Below, one piece after another: positions 19,786-28,304 of a stretch of 64,000 nt of DNA. The notes beneath the pieces were generated by a model. The model saw nothing but the letters and a program-made list of their open reading frames with translations. It was not told where the DNA came from and ran no database searches. Within the stretch, counting starts at the first letter, position 1; the number at the start of each line of letters is the position of its first letter. The position numbers and the translations under genes were made by a program. Location: positions 1 to 64,000 of the forward strand of contig NZ_CP012544.1 of assembly GCF_004803815.1 (NCBI RefSeq), written 5' to 3'. This DNA comes from Campylobacter showae (GTDB taxonomy: Bacteria; Campylobacterota; Campylobacteria; Campylobacterales; Campylobacteraceae).

Positions 19786-20649
19786 ATGGAAAATATTAAA
19801 GCAAAAAAATGCTTCGGACAAAATTTCTTACACGACGAAGCGACGCTAAACAAAATCATCCAAGCGATTCCCAAAGATACGCAAAATATCGTTGAGATTG
19901 GGCCTGGCTTAGGTGATTTGACATTTAGAATTTTGCGGATTTGCGGCGTAACTAGCTACGAGATAGATACTGAGCTTTTTGCGCTGCTGCAGAAAAAATT
20001 CGCAAACGAAATTCAAAACGGACGATTGAAACTTTTTTGCAAAGACGCGCTGGATCAATGGAGCGAAGACGGCCTAAGCTATGAGCCGTATTTTTTAGCG
20101 GCAAACCTGCCCTACTATGTCGCTACGAAAATGATCCTAAATGCGATCGAAGACGAAAAATGTCGCGGCCTGGTCGTGATGATACAAAAGGAAGTCGCGC
20201 TTAAATTTAGCGCAAAAAGCGGCGATAGAGATTTTAGCTCTTTGGCGATTTTAGCCTCGCTTCAAGGCGGCTGCGAGCTGCTTTTTGACGTGGCTGCGAG
20301 CTGCTTTAACCCACCGCCGAAGGTAACTTCCTCGGTTATAAAACTGCAAAAAAGTAAAAATTTAATAGGCGAAACGGGCGTATTTAAGAGTAAATTTGAA
20401 TACGAAAAATTTAAAACTTACCTCAAAATCGTCTTTAGCGCGCCTAGAAAAACGCTGATGAAAAATTTGAGTTCAAGCTATGAAAGGCCTGAAATCGAAC
20501 GAATTTTCAGCATGCTAAATTTGAGCGCACACATCCGTCCGCATGAGCTAAATGTCGATCTTTATCTAGAAGTATTTAAAAATTTAAAGGAAGATAATGA
20601 ACGACAAAAACGAAGAAAAAGCGGTGGCCTCTCAGGGCAAGAGCAATAA
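19786..20649 (+). CDS. rsmA: 16S rRNA dimethyladenosine transferase RsmA (KsgA)
   Basis: RsmA dimethylates two adjacent adenines near the 3' end of 16S rRNA. The 287-residue protein shows KKCFGQNFL at the start, the SAM-binding EIGPGLGDLT and the catalytic ANLPYY motif. The last ~18 residues overlap the start of rnj by 53 bases in a different frame, a long overlap, and the C-terminal extension is rich in Arg, Lys and Gln. The rnj start at 20597 is well supported, so the overlap appears genuine. Confidence 0.95.
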   Translation: MENIKAKKCFGQNFLHDEATLNKIIQAIPKDTQNIVEIGPGLGDLTFRILRICGVTSYEIDTELFALLQKKFANEIQNGRLKLFCKDALDQWSEDGLSYEPYFLAANLPYYVATKMILNAIEDEKCRGLVVMIQKEVALKFSAKSGDRDFSSLAILASLQGGCELLFDVAASCFNPPPKVTSSVIKLQKSKNLIGETGVFKSKFEYEKFKTYLKIVFSAPRKTLMKNLSSSYERPEIERIFSMLNLSAHIRPHELNVDLYLEVFKNLKEDNERQKRRKSGGLSGQEQ

Positions 20650-22747
20650 AAAGCGCAGATTTCGCCCGAGAAATAAAAATAAACAAGAAAATTTAGATCA
20701 AAACGCGCAAAACGGCGAGCAAAAAGCTAGTCAAAGCGTGATAGATAATTTCTTTTTAGAGCCTTTTGACGGCGGCAAACAGCATACTCAAAACGGCGAA
20801 CAAACTAACGCTAACAAACAAAACGGCAAAAAAAATCGCAGTAAAAATAACAAACAAAACTCCCAAAACAGCGCGCAAAGCGAAAATAAAAACGCTAACA
20901 AGCAAGCCGCTAACGCCGAAAATCAAACGGGCGAAGCTAAGCCTAAAAAACAGCGAAAGCCGAAGAAAAATTTACCCGCCAAGCTAAGCGGAAACGAGCA
21001 GTGGCAGCAAGATATCGCCGCATCTATGGAGGCAAACAAAGCCGTCCACGAACTGCGCCTGGAGCCGATGAAATACCTAAACTCCACCGATCACAGGATC
21101 CGTATCACGCCTCTTGGCGGACTAGGCGAGATCGGCGGAAATATGACGATATTTGAGACCGACACGAGCGCGATCATCGTCGATATCGGCATGAGCTTTC
21201 CTAGCGAGAGTATGCATGGCGTGGATATCCTGATCCCCGACTTTGACTACGTGCGCAAGATAAAAGATAAGATAAAAGGCGTCGTCATCACGCACGCCCA
21301 CGAGGATCACATCGGCGCGGTGCCCTACTTTTACAAAGAGTTTAAATTTCCGATTTATGCTACGCCGCTACCGCTCGGTATGATAAATAATAAATTTGAA
21401 GAGCACGGGCTAAAACAGGAGCGTTCGCTTTTCCGCTCGGTCGAAAAGCGTAAGCCGTATTTGATAGGGGATTTTGAGGTCGAGTGGATACATATCACGC
21501 ACTCTATCATCGACGCCAGCGCGCTTGCCATCACGACAAAGGCGGGCACCATCATCCACACGGGCGACTTTAAGATCGACCACACCCCGATCGACGGCTA
21601 TCCTACCGATCTGGGGCGCCTAGCCTACTACGGCGAGCGCGGCGTGCTGTGCCTCATGAGCGATAGCACGAACAGCTACCGCGAGGGCTTTACGAAAAGC
21701 GAAAGTAGCGTGGGTAAGACCTTTGACGCGATTTTCTCAAAAGCCAAAGGCCGCGTGATAATGAGTACGTTTAGCTCCAACATCCACCGCGTCTATCAGG
21801 CGATCGACTGGGGACTAAAATACAACCGCAAGGTCTGCGTCATCGGCCGCAGCATGGAGCGTAACCTCTACACGGCGATGGAGCTTGGCTACATCAAACT
21901 CGATAAGAAAATTTTTATCGACGCTAACGAGGTCGGCAAATTTAAAGATAACGAAGTGCTGATCGTCACCACCGGCTCTCAGGGCGAGACGATGAGCGCG
22001 CTGTACCGCATGGCTACGGATGAGCACAAATATATCAAAATAAAGCCGACCGATCAGATCATCATCAGCTCAAAGGCGATCCCTGGCAACGAAAGTAGCG
22101 TCTCGACTGTGCTAAATTTCCTCATCAAATCAGGCGCTAGCGTCGCGTATCAGGACTTTAGCGAGATACACGTGAGCGGTCACGCGGCACAAGAGGAGCA
22201 AAAACTGATGCTGCGCCTGATAAAGCCTAAATTTTTCCTCCCCGTTCACGGCGAGTACAACCACATCGCAAAGCATAAAGAAACTGCCGTGGCATGTGGC
22301 GTGGATGAGCGAAACATCTACCTGATGAGCGACGGCGATCAGATAGAAATTTGCCAAAAATACATGAAGCGCGCCAAGACGGTAAAAACGGGCAAGGTCT
22401 TTATCGACAACCAAATCAACAAGCAAATTTCAGACGACGTCGTGATCGATAGGCAAAATTTGGCCGAAGCGGGCGTCGTGATGATCATCGCGCAAATTTC
22501 CCGCCACGGCGCTAAGCTCATCAACAAGCCTCGCGTTATCAGCTACGGACTCGTGGGCGATAAGCAAGACGGTGAGTTTAGAAAAGAGATGGAGGGCGTG
22601 CTGGAGCAGTATCTAAGCAACGTCAAAGAGGAGCTTTTAAAAGACGGCAGGATACTCGAGGGGCAGGTGCGCCAAGTCATCCGCAAGCATATATTTAGAA
22701 AAGTCAAAAAGTATCCGACCATCGTGCCGATCATATACCTGATGTAA
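20597..22747 (+). CDS. rnj: ribonuclease J
   Basis: RNase J is a metallo-beta-lactamase/beta-CASP nuclease with endo- and 5'-exonuclease activity that drives mRNA decay in this phylum. The 716 residues begin with an unstructured ~150-residue extension rich in Asn, Gln and Lys, then the catalytic domain with HAHEDH at 233-238, a later His in HTGDF, and the C-terminal domain. Long N-terminal extensions are known for RNase J of Helicobacter, so this is expected for the group. It overlaps rsmA by 53 bases, and kdsD follows after 9 bases. Confidence 0.95.
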   Translation: MNDKNEEKAVASQGKSNKKRRFRPRNKNKQENLDQNAQNGEQKASQSVIDNFFLEPFDGGKQHTQNGEQTNANKQNGKKNRSKNNKQNSQNSAQSENKNANKQAANAENQTGEAKPKKQRKPKKNLPAKLSGNEQWQQDIAASMEANKAVHELRLEPMKYLNSTDHRIRITPLGGLGEIGGNMTIFETDTSAIIVDIGMSFPSESMHGVDILIPDFDYVRKIKDKIKGVVITHAHEDHIGAVPYFYKEFKFPIYATPLPLGMINNKFEEHGLKQERSLFRSVEKRKPYLIGDFEVEWIHITHSIIDASALAITTKAGTIIHTGDFKIDHTPIDGYPTDLGRLAYYGERGVLCLMSDSTNSYREGFTKSESSVGKTFDAIFSKAKGRVIMSTFSSNIHRVYQAIDWGLKYNRKVCVIGRSMERNLYTAMELGYIKLDKKIFIDANEVGKFKDNEVLIVTTGSQGETMSALYRMATDEHKYIKIKPTDQIIISSKAIPGNESSVSTVLNFLIKSGASVAYQDFSEIHVSGHAAQEEQKLMLRLIKPKFFLPVHGEYNHIAKHKETAVACGVDERNIYLMSDGDQIEICQKYMKRAKTVKTGKVFIDNQINKQISDDVVIDRQNLAEAGVVMIIAQISRHGAKLINKPRVISYGLVGDKQDGEFRKEMEGVLEQYLSNVKEELLKDGRILEGQVRQVIRKHIFRKVKKYPTIVPIIYLM

Positions 22748-22756
22748 GGGCGCAAA

Positions 22757-23716
22757 ATGAGCGATATAATAAAAATAGCCGCTAATGTGCTAAAAACGGA
22801 AGCTAACGAGCTAACAAGAAATGCCGAAATTTTAGATGGCGAATTTGAAAAAGCGGTTGAGGTTTTATATAAAACCAAAGGCAAAGTCGTGGTTACTGGC
22901 GTGGGTAAGAGCGGACACGTGGGCGCAAAGATCGCCGCGACGCTTGCTAGCACTGGTACGCCTAGCTTTTTCATGCATCCGACCGAGGCGATGCACGGCG
23001 ATCTGGGTATGATCGGCAAGGATGATACGCTACTAGCTATCAGCTTTAGCGGCGAGAGCGAGGAGCTAACCAAAATCCTGCCTCACGTGCAGCGTTTTGG
23101 CGTACCGATAGTTGCGATGGCGAGGGATAAATTTAGCACGCTCGGTAAATTTAGCAACTCGTTTGTGAAACTTGACGTTAGCAAAGAAGCCTGCCCGCTA
23201 GATGCCGCGCCAACTAGCTCTACGACGCTAACGTTAGCCCTAGGCGATGCGTTAGCCGTTTGTTTGATGGAAAAGCGAGGCTTTAAAAAAGAGGATTTTG
23301 CGAATTTTCATCCCGGTGGCAGCCTTGGTAAAAGGCTATTTCTAAAAGTAAAAGACGTTATGAGAAGCGAAAATTTGCCTATAGTCCGCTGGAATGCGAG
23401 CCTAAAACAGGCGATCGACACGATGACGCACGGCAAACTCGGTACAGTTTTGATCGTCGATAAAGACGGCGTTTTGGACGCTATTTTAAGCGACGGAGAC
23501 CTTAGGCGCGCGCTGATGAGAGAGGATTTTGATCTAAACGACGCTGCGATCAAATACGCGACGCTAAAACCAAAAGAGCTAAATGATAAAGAGATGTTAG
23601 CGATAGATGCGTTAGCGCTCATCGAGCGTTACAAGATCCAGCTACTAGCCGTCGTAGAAAACGGCGTTCCGGTCGGCGTTTTACACATACACGACCTTGC
23701 AAATTTAGGACTATAA
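22757..23716 (+). CDS. kdsD: arabinose-5-phosphate isomerase (KdsD/KpsF)
   Basis: This enzyme interconverts ribulose-5-phosphate and arabinose-5-phosphate for Kdo and lipopolysaccharide synthesis. The 319 residues have an N-terminal SIS sugar-isomerase domain (VVTGVGKSGHVG near 45-56, then SFSGESEE near 95-102) and two CBS domains from about residue 205 (DVMRSE, then LSDGDLRRAL). Length and layout are typical. It follows rnj by 9 bases and precedes a pseudouridine synthase gene by 1 base. Confidence 0.94.
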   Translation: MSDIIKIAANVLKTEANELTRNAEILDGEFEKAVEVLYKTKGKVVVTGVGKSGHVGAKIAATLASTGTPSFFMHPTEAMHGDLGMIGKDDTLLAISFSGESEELTKILPHVQRFGVPIVAMARDKFSTLGKFSNSFVKLDVSKEACPLDAAPTSSTTLTLALGDALAVCLMEKRGFKKEDFANFHPGGSLGKRLFLKVKDVMRSENLPIVRWNASLKQAIDTMTHGKLGTVLIVDKDGVLDAILSDGDLRRALMREDFDLNDAAIKYATLKPKELNDKEMLAIDALALIERYKIQLLAVVENGVPVGVLHIHDLANLGL

Positions 23717-23717
23717 A

Positions 23718-24491
23718 ATGCAAAAAAGCAGACTAAACAAATTTATATCGCATAACACGAGTTATTCACGCAGAGAGGCCGACGAGCTCATAAAACAGGG
23801 CAAAGTTAGCGTAAATGGCCGCGTCATTAGCGAGCTAGCCACTAGCGTTAGCGATGAGGATAAAGTAAAGATAAACGGTCGCATAGTAAGGCTAAAAAAA
23901 GAATTTACGATGATCGTTTATCACAAACAAAAAGGCGAGTTGGTTAGTAAAAAAGACGACCGCGGACGCAAAACGATTTATGATAGCCTTGACCGACAGT
24001 TTGCTAAATTTGTTAGTATCGGGCGGCTTGACTACGCTAGCGAGGGACTACTTTTACTAACGGACGCACCGGCGATCGCTACCGCACTGATGAACAGCGA
24101 CGTAGAGCGCGAATACTATCTAAAAGTAAAGGGTGAGATAACGCCTGAGGTTATAACGGCGATGAACGAGGGGTTTTTCGCCGCGGACGCTACTAAAGGC
24201 GCGCATGCTAAAACTGCGATAAAGTCGATGGAATTTAAGCCTTTTTTAGACTATAAAATTTTTGGCTCAAGCGGCGGCTTTACAAAGCTAAAAGTCGTGA
24301 TAAACGAAGGGCAAAACCGCGAACTACGCAGGTTTTTCGGATATTTCGACCTTGAGGTAATGGATCTAAAACGAGTTAGTTTCGGCCGCGTGGATCTTGG
24401 CATGCTAAAGCCCGGCAAATGGCGTTATTTTGAAAACGGCGAATACGAAGCGCTGAGGGATTTTCTAAAGGTAAATAACGTTAGGTACTAA
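23718..24491 (+). CDS. rluB: RsuA/RluB-family pseudouridine synthase
   Basis: The 257-residue protein has an N-terminal S4 RNA-binding domain (LNKFISHNTSYSRREAD, then VSVNGRV) and the RsuA-family catalytic motif with the nucleophilic Asp in GRLDYASEGLLLL. It makes one pseudouridine in ribosomal RNA; the RluB assignment is by overall resemblance, so RsuA-like or RluE/F activity cannot be excluded. It sits one base after kdsD in the rsmA-rnj-kdsD run. Confidence 0.85.
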   Translation: MQKSRLNKFISHNTSYSRREADELIKQGKVSVNGRVISELATSVSDEDKVKINGRIVRLKKEFTMIVYHKQKGELVSKKDDRGRKTIYDSLDRQFAKFVSIGRLDYASEGLLLLTDAPAIATALMNSDVEREYYLKVKGEITPEVITAMNEGFFAADATKGAHAKTAIKSMEFKPFLDYKIFGSSGGFTKLKVVINEGQNRELRRFFGYFDLEVMDLKRVSFGRVDLGMLKPGKWRYFENGEYEALRDFLKVNNVRY

Positions 24492-24889
24492 CCTTTTGTA
24501 AAACGTTACCCGTCAGTTATGTAAAATTCATAGTTAAAAATTAACGTTAGCTAATAGTTCATCAAACTGGTAAACTGGCGGAAAAATTGATCAAATTTTT
24601 GGAATACGTGCAAATTTAACCGACAAAGATGAAATTTCAACATTTACCGTTAATAAGTCATCTCCTGTAGCAGTAAATTTACTAACGTTTAAACGCCTGT
24701 TTGGACGTCAAATTTACAGGCTGCGAGGAGATTCATTGCGCGTGTTTCACTAAAATTTAGCTGCATATAGGCTAAACGGGTTCTTCTAAAGCCTTAAAAT
24801 GTAAGCAAATTTAAAATTAAATCCGTCAAATTTAACTATTTTACTTTGTAGAGATAATTTAGGAGAATAAAACAAACAGGCTTTAAAAG
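24492..24889. other. intergenic region without a recognisable gene
   Basis: This AT-rich gap of about 400 bases separates the convergent rluB and mcc-locus transcripts. I see no frame with a credible start, no tRNA and no repeat apart from the inverted repeat at its right edge. Confidence 0.6.
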
Positions 24890-24905
24890 CTAAATTTTAT
24901 TCTCC
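24862..24905 (-). terminator. inverted repeat at the 3' end of the mcc locus
   Basis: GGAGAATAAAA (24862-24872) pairs with TTTTATTCTCC (24895-24905) over 11 bp and encloses the stop codon of the last gene. An inner AGC-TTTTAAA-GC helix may extend it. No T-run follows, so it may stabilise the transcript end rather than terminate strongly. Confidence 0.5.
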
Positions 24906-25399
24906 GAAAGCAAGATAAAAATCAGCGGATTTATCAGCGTTTCTCCGCGTGCGGCGTAGAGCATGACGTCCTCGAAATAGTTATCGTTAATGCCGTAAAC
25001 GTGATACTCGTACGCGCCGATACCGTATCCCATCGGAGTGATGTCTACGCGCGAGTACCAGGCGTCTTTAGCTAGGATATATCGGCTGGTGTCCTGCGAA
25101 TAGACCCATAGCACGATATCATCTTTGTTTTTTTGTCGCATTAGCCACGTAAACGAGTTTGAGATGTCGTAGAAAAAGTACGTATCGCCGTTTGGCATCA
25201 CAGCCTGAGCCGTGTTGTTTAGGTCGCTGATGAGAACCTTGCTCTCAAAGCAGAGGTATTTGTTAAGCTCGATTTCTAGCGGCTTTTTTTCTACGTTGCC
25301 GTGGCGAACGACGATCTTGCCCTCGCTAGTATCCACCGAAAACGCGAGCAGCGCCACCACGCCGATGAGTAGCACGGCGGCGAAAATTTGCTTTATCAT
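24890..25399 (-). CDS. membrane-anchored NosL-like protein (last gene of mcc locus)
   Basis: The 169-residue protein has an N-terminal membrane anchor (about 5-22) and a periplasmic domain. The segment from YFFYDISNSFTWLM to ITPMGYGIGAYEY resembles the second half of NosL copper-binding proteins, which end with a similar D-x-A-x-Y...PMGYG pattern. The CxxCGM copper motif of NosL is missing; only one Cys (in YLCFES) is present. It overlaps the preceding membrane protein by 4 bases. A structural or assembly role in copper delivery to MccA is inferred from position. Confidence 0.55.
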   Translation of the reverse strand: MIKQIFAAVLLIGVVALLAFSVDTSEGKIVVRHGNVEKKPLEIELNKYLCFESKVLISDLNNTAQAVMPNGDTYFFYDISNSFTWLMRQKNKDDIVLWVYSQDTSRYILAKDAWYSRVDITPMGYGIGAYEYHVYGINDNYFEDVMLYAARGETLINPLIFILLSENKI

Positions 25400-26349
25400 A
25401 ATAAAACTCCTCGCAAAAGGTAGTATTTAGCGACGAAAAAGCTGCAAACAAGAGCATTTACGGCCAGCCAAAAAGAGGAAATTTTGAGCAAATGCTCGTA
25501 AGGTTTTTTCACGATTAGCTCCACCAAAAACGCCGATATGCCGTAGAAAATACCCAAAAACAGCGAGCCCCAGATGAGGTAGCCGACGTAAAAATACTCG
25601 CCCTTTAGCATGCAGTACGGGCATTTGTGATTTGGTTGCTCGTAGACGTAAAGCCCGAAAAAATAAGTAATCGCGTAGTATGCAATAAATAAAAACAGCA
25701 GGTTGCAAACAAAGCTCGCCATCGTCTGTTTGAGTAAATTTAGCGTCAAAATGACCGCAAAAATGGCGTAGTAAAATATGACCAAATTTAACTTCGTGTA
25801 GCCAAACGGTAGCTTTGGCGCCTGAAACACGACCGAGCAGCAAAAGACGGGCACTTTTAACGGCACGTTACTAAAAAATAGGATCTCGGCGGCAAATTCG
25901 ATCAAAACGCCGATAAAAAGCGCGGTGAAGATGATGTATTTTCGCTTTAAATACGGAAAATTCGTCGCCTTTAAATCAAGCGAATTTATGATGAGCCACA
26001 GTCCAAAGCCAAAGATAAGCAGCAGTTTTAGCAGTAGCAAAATGCCGCCAAATTCGTTTGATCCGATGACGCCCGCCGAGCACATGGCGCCGGGCACCAC
26101 GTCTGCTAGCTCGTTTAGAGATAGCGCGAAAAATACGAACAAAACGATCTTGCAAACTACGGCGAAAAACAAAATCGTATTTACGAGGTAGTTGCGCTTT
26201 TCTAGGTCGTATTGTAAATTTGACGTCGAGTTAAAGTCCCACAGGCGCATGATACACACGACGAAATACTGCGAAATGCCCATCAGCACGATGATGATGA
26301 GCTCGATCAGCAAAAACGCGATAACAACGTCCGATAAAAATACGCTCAC
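25396..26349 (-). CDS. polytopic membrane protein with Cys pairs
   Basis: This 317-residue protein has about eight hydrophobic segments. Cysteines stand out: Cys90 in GAMCSAGV, a Cys-Cys pair at 170-171 and CPYC at 243-246 in loops that could face the periplasm. Such motifs suit thiol or copper handling. It overlaps its neighbours by 4 bases on both sides and so is made with the ABC transporter and NosL-type proteins. I do not recognise the family; a role in copper insertion or thiol maintenance for MccA is inference. Confidence 0.6.
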   Translation of the reverse strand: MSVFLSDVVIAFLLIELIIIVLMGISQYFVVCIMRLWDFNSTSNLQYDLEKRNYLVNTILFFAVVCKIVLFVFFALSLNELADVVPGAMCSAGVIGSNEFGGILLLLKLLLIFGFGLWLIINSLDLKATNFPYLKRKYIIFTALFIGVLIEFAAEILFFSNVPLKVPVFCCSVVFQAPKLPFGYTKLNLVIFYYAIFAVILTLNLLKQTMASFVCNLLFLFIAYYAITYFFGLYVYEQPNHKCPYCMLKGEYFYVGYLIWGSLFLGIFYGISAFLVELIVKKPYEHLLKISSFWLAVNALVCSFFVAKYYLLRGVLL

Positions 26350-27020
26350 AGCATCTCTCCGTCTTGCATCCTCACGTAACCGTCCACGAAGTCCAGATCG
26401 TCAAACAAAATGTCGTGCGTGGCGACTACGACGGTCTTTTTTAGCTCTTTGAATTTTTTTAGCATTTCGATGAAGATGAGCGAGTTTTGTTTGTCCAAAT
26501 TTGCCGTCGGTTCGTCGGCTAGTATGACGCTAGGATCCATCGCTAGAGCCCTTGCTATCGCGCATCGCTGCTTCTCGCCGCCGCTTAGCTTTGAGATGAT
26601 TTGATCTTTTTTGTGCGCGATGTTGGCGAGATTTAGCGCGCGATCGATTTGCGAATTTAGCTCGGCTTTTTTAAGACTTGTTAGGCTTAGCGGCGCTAGT
26701 ACGTTTTGATAGACGCTAAGGCCCTCGATCAGGTTAAACGACTGGAATATAAACCCAACCTCGCTATGTCTAAAATTTGAACTCATGATGTCTGGTAGTT
26801 TTGAGACGTTGCGACCGTTGATTAGCGCTTCGCCGCTGCTTGGTTTGCTAAGCGCGCCTAGAATGCCTAGTAGCGTACTTTTGCCGCTACCGCTAACGCC
26901 TTTTAGGATTACTAGGTCGCCGCTTTTTACCGTCAAATTTATATTTTTCAGCGCGTGAAATTCGTTTGGTTTGTTTTGATTGTAAATTTTACAGAGATTT
27001 TTTACTTCTATCGCGTTCAT
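26346..27020 (-). CDS. ABC transporter ATPase, LolD/MacB type
   Basis: The 224-residue protein has Walker A GVSGSGKST near residues 39-47, a Q-loop, the ABC signature LSGGEKQR near 142-149, Walker B VILADEPT and the H-loop VVVATHD. This is the LolD/FtsE/MacB group, not the NosF group. It overlaps the permease gene by 4 bases. With that permease it may move a lipoprotein, copper chaperone or other substrate across or out of the inner membrane. The substrate is not evident. Confidence 0.9.
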   Translation of the reverse strand: MNAIEVKNLCKIYNQNKPNEFHALKNINLTVKSGDLVILKGVSGSGKSTLLGILGALSKPSSGEALINGRNVSKLPDIMSSNFRHSEVGFIFQSFNLIEGLSVYQNVLAPLSLTSLKKAELNSQIDRALNLANIAHKKDQIISKLSGGEKQRCAIARALAMDPSVILADEPTANLDKQNSLIFIEMLKKFKELKKTVVVATHDILFDDLDFVDGYVRMQDGEML

Positions 27021-28132
27021 TTTACTGCCTCGCTCATGTCGCTAACGGCGATGCGCCACGACGGGATGATGACGAATGCCAAAAACGGAATCACGCTAAA
27101 AACAAAGATCAAAAACAGCATGTTAAAGTCGATGATCGGCGTAAAATCCGTAAAATTCGCCACCTCGCTGCCTAAAAATATATCGCGTAAAAACGGCGCG
27201 CCGAATAAAAACACGTAGAGATACGCTCCCGCGACGCCTAGCAAATAGGCGCTAAAAGAAACGACGATGTTTTGGATAAATTTAAGCGCGATGATATTTC
27301 TTACGCTAAAGCCGATACTGCGCAATATCGCGATCTCCTTTTTCTTCTCGCCGTAAGCGAGCGAAATTTGATTTTTCAGCAGGATGAAAAACGAAACCAT
27401 CGCCACGACGTAAAGCACCATGAAAATGCCGCCTTTGTAGTAGTAAAGGTGCCTTATTTTGGCTACTCCGTCCTCGATGCTCGTAACCTCGGTGTTTGGA
27501 TAGACGTTTTGGATCTTTAGGGCCACTTCGCTGATCTCGTTTACGTTTGGCACTTCGACGTAGAGTCTTGTGTATTCGCCCTCTTTTAGACTTAGTACTT
27601 CGCGCGCGGTGGCGGGATTCATGTAGATAACGTCGTTTGAAACGATGCCTGTTTCATGCGGCGCGGTTTTGTTGATCTTTATCGGGATCATTTTTTCTTC
27701 GGTTAAAAAGTTAAAAACGTCCTCGTAATAAAGCTCCGCCATCTCTTTTTTCACGCCTTCGCCCACGATCATCTCGTTTTCGTCTAAATTTTCATCGCCG
27801 ACGATATGAAACCAGACTCTTTTTTGCGCGAAATAATACTCTCCCTCGACCGCTCCCTCGACGCTAGCAACGCCGGGAATCTTTGAGACGTCATAGATGT
27901 AGCCGTCGTGTATCAGGTCGCGTTTGCCCGCGCGTAGAGCTTCGACGACGACTTCCGGCTTTGAGCGAGTCAAATTCGTTAGGTCGCTTTGGATGGAGCT
28001 TGAGACGAAAAGAACCGCGCTTAAGATAAACACGATAAAAGCGAAGATAAAAAAGCTAAAAGCGTGATCGGCACGGTCTTTATAGAGCAGCGTAACTGCG
28101 TAATCGATAAAATTTTTACTCGGCATAGACAA
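27017..28132 (-). CDS. ABC transporter permease, FtsX/MacB-like
   Basis: The 371-residue protein has one N-terminal membrane helix (about 25-47), a large periplasmic domain of roughly 190 residues, and three C-terminal helices, the four-helix layout of FtsX/LolE/MacB permeases. The conserved cytoplasmic segment EKKKEIAILRSIGF lies before the last helices. It overlaps the small membrane protein by 17 bases and the ATPase by 4. Its role in the mcc locus is inferred from gene order. Confidence 0.88.
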   Translation of the reverse strand: MSMPSKNFIDYAVTLLYKDRADHAFSFFIFAFIVFILSAVLFVSSSIQSDLTNLTRSKPEVVVEALRAGKRDLIHDGYIYDVSKIPGVASVEGAVEGEYYFAQKRVWFHIVGDENLDENEMIVGEGVKKEMAELYYEDVFNFLTEEKMIPIKINKTAPHETGIVSNDVIYMNPATAREVLSLKEGEYTRLYVEVPNVNEISEVALKIQNVYPNTEVTSIEDGVAKIRHLYYYKGGIFMVLYVVAMVSFFILLKNQISLAYGEKKKEIAILRSIGFSVRNIIALKFIQNIVVSFSAYLLGVAGAYLYVFLFGAPFLRDIFLGSEVANFTDFTPIIDFNMLFLIFVFSVIPFLAFVIIPSWRIAVSDMSEAVK

Positions 28133-28304
28133 ACTTCCCGTACTCTTTTGAAATAAAATTCGTCGAAATTTGCGCGTCTTTGACGGATTTTTGGATCAAA
28201 TTTAGCTGAGCCTCCTTGCTCGCTCTATCGTAGCCAAGGTAATGCGCCCCGATACAAAGGTAAAGAAGCGCAAAAAAGCCCGCTAAAACGCAGATAAGTC
28301 TCAC
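28116..28304 (-). CDS. small membrane protein in the mcc locus
   Basis: The 62 residues carry one hydrophobic N-terminal helix (about 4-22) and a polar tail with KFVYAE. It overlaps the tandem NosL gene by 4 bases upstream and the permease gene by 17 bases downstream, so it is firmly embedded in the operon. No family recognised. Confidence 0.65.
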   Translation of the reverse strand: MRLICVLAGFFALLYLCIGAHYLGYDRASKEAQLNLIQKSVKDAQISTNFISKEYGKFVYAE

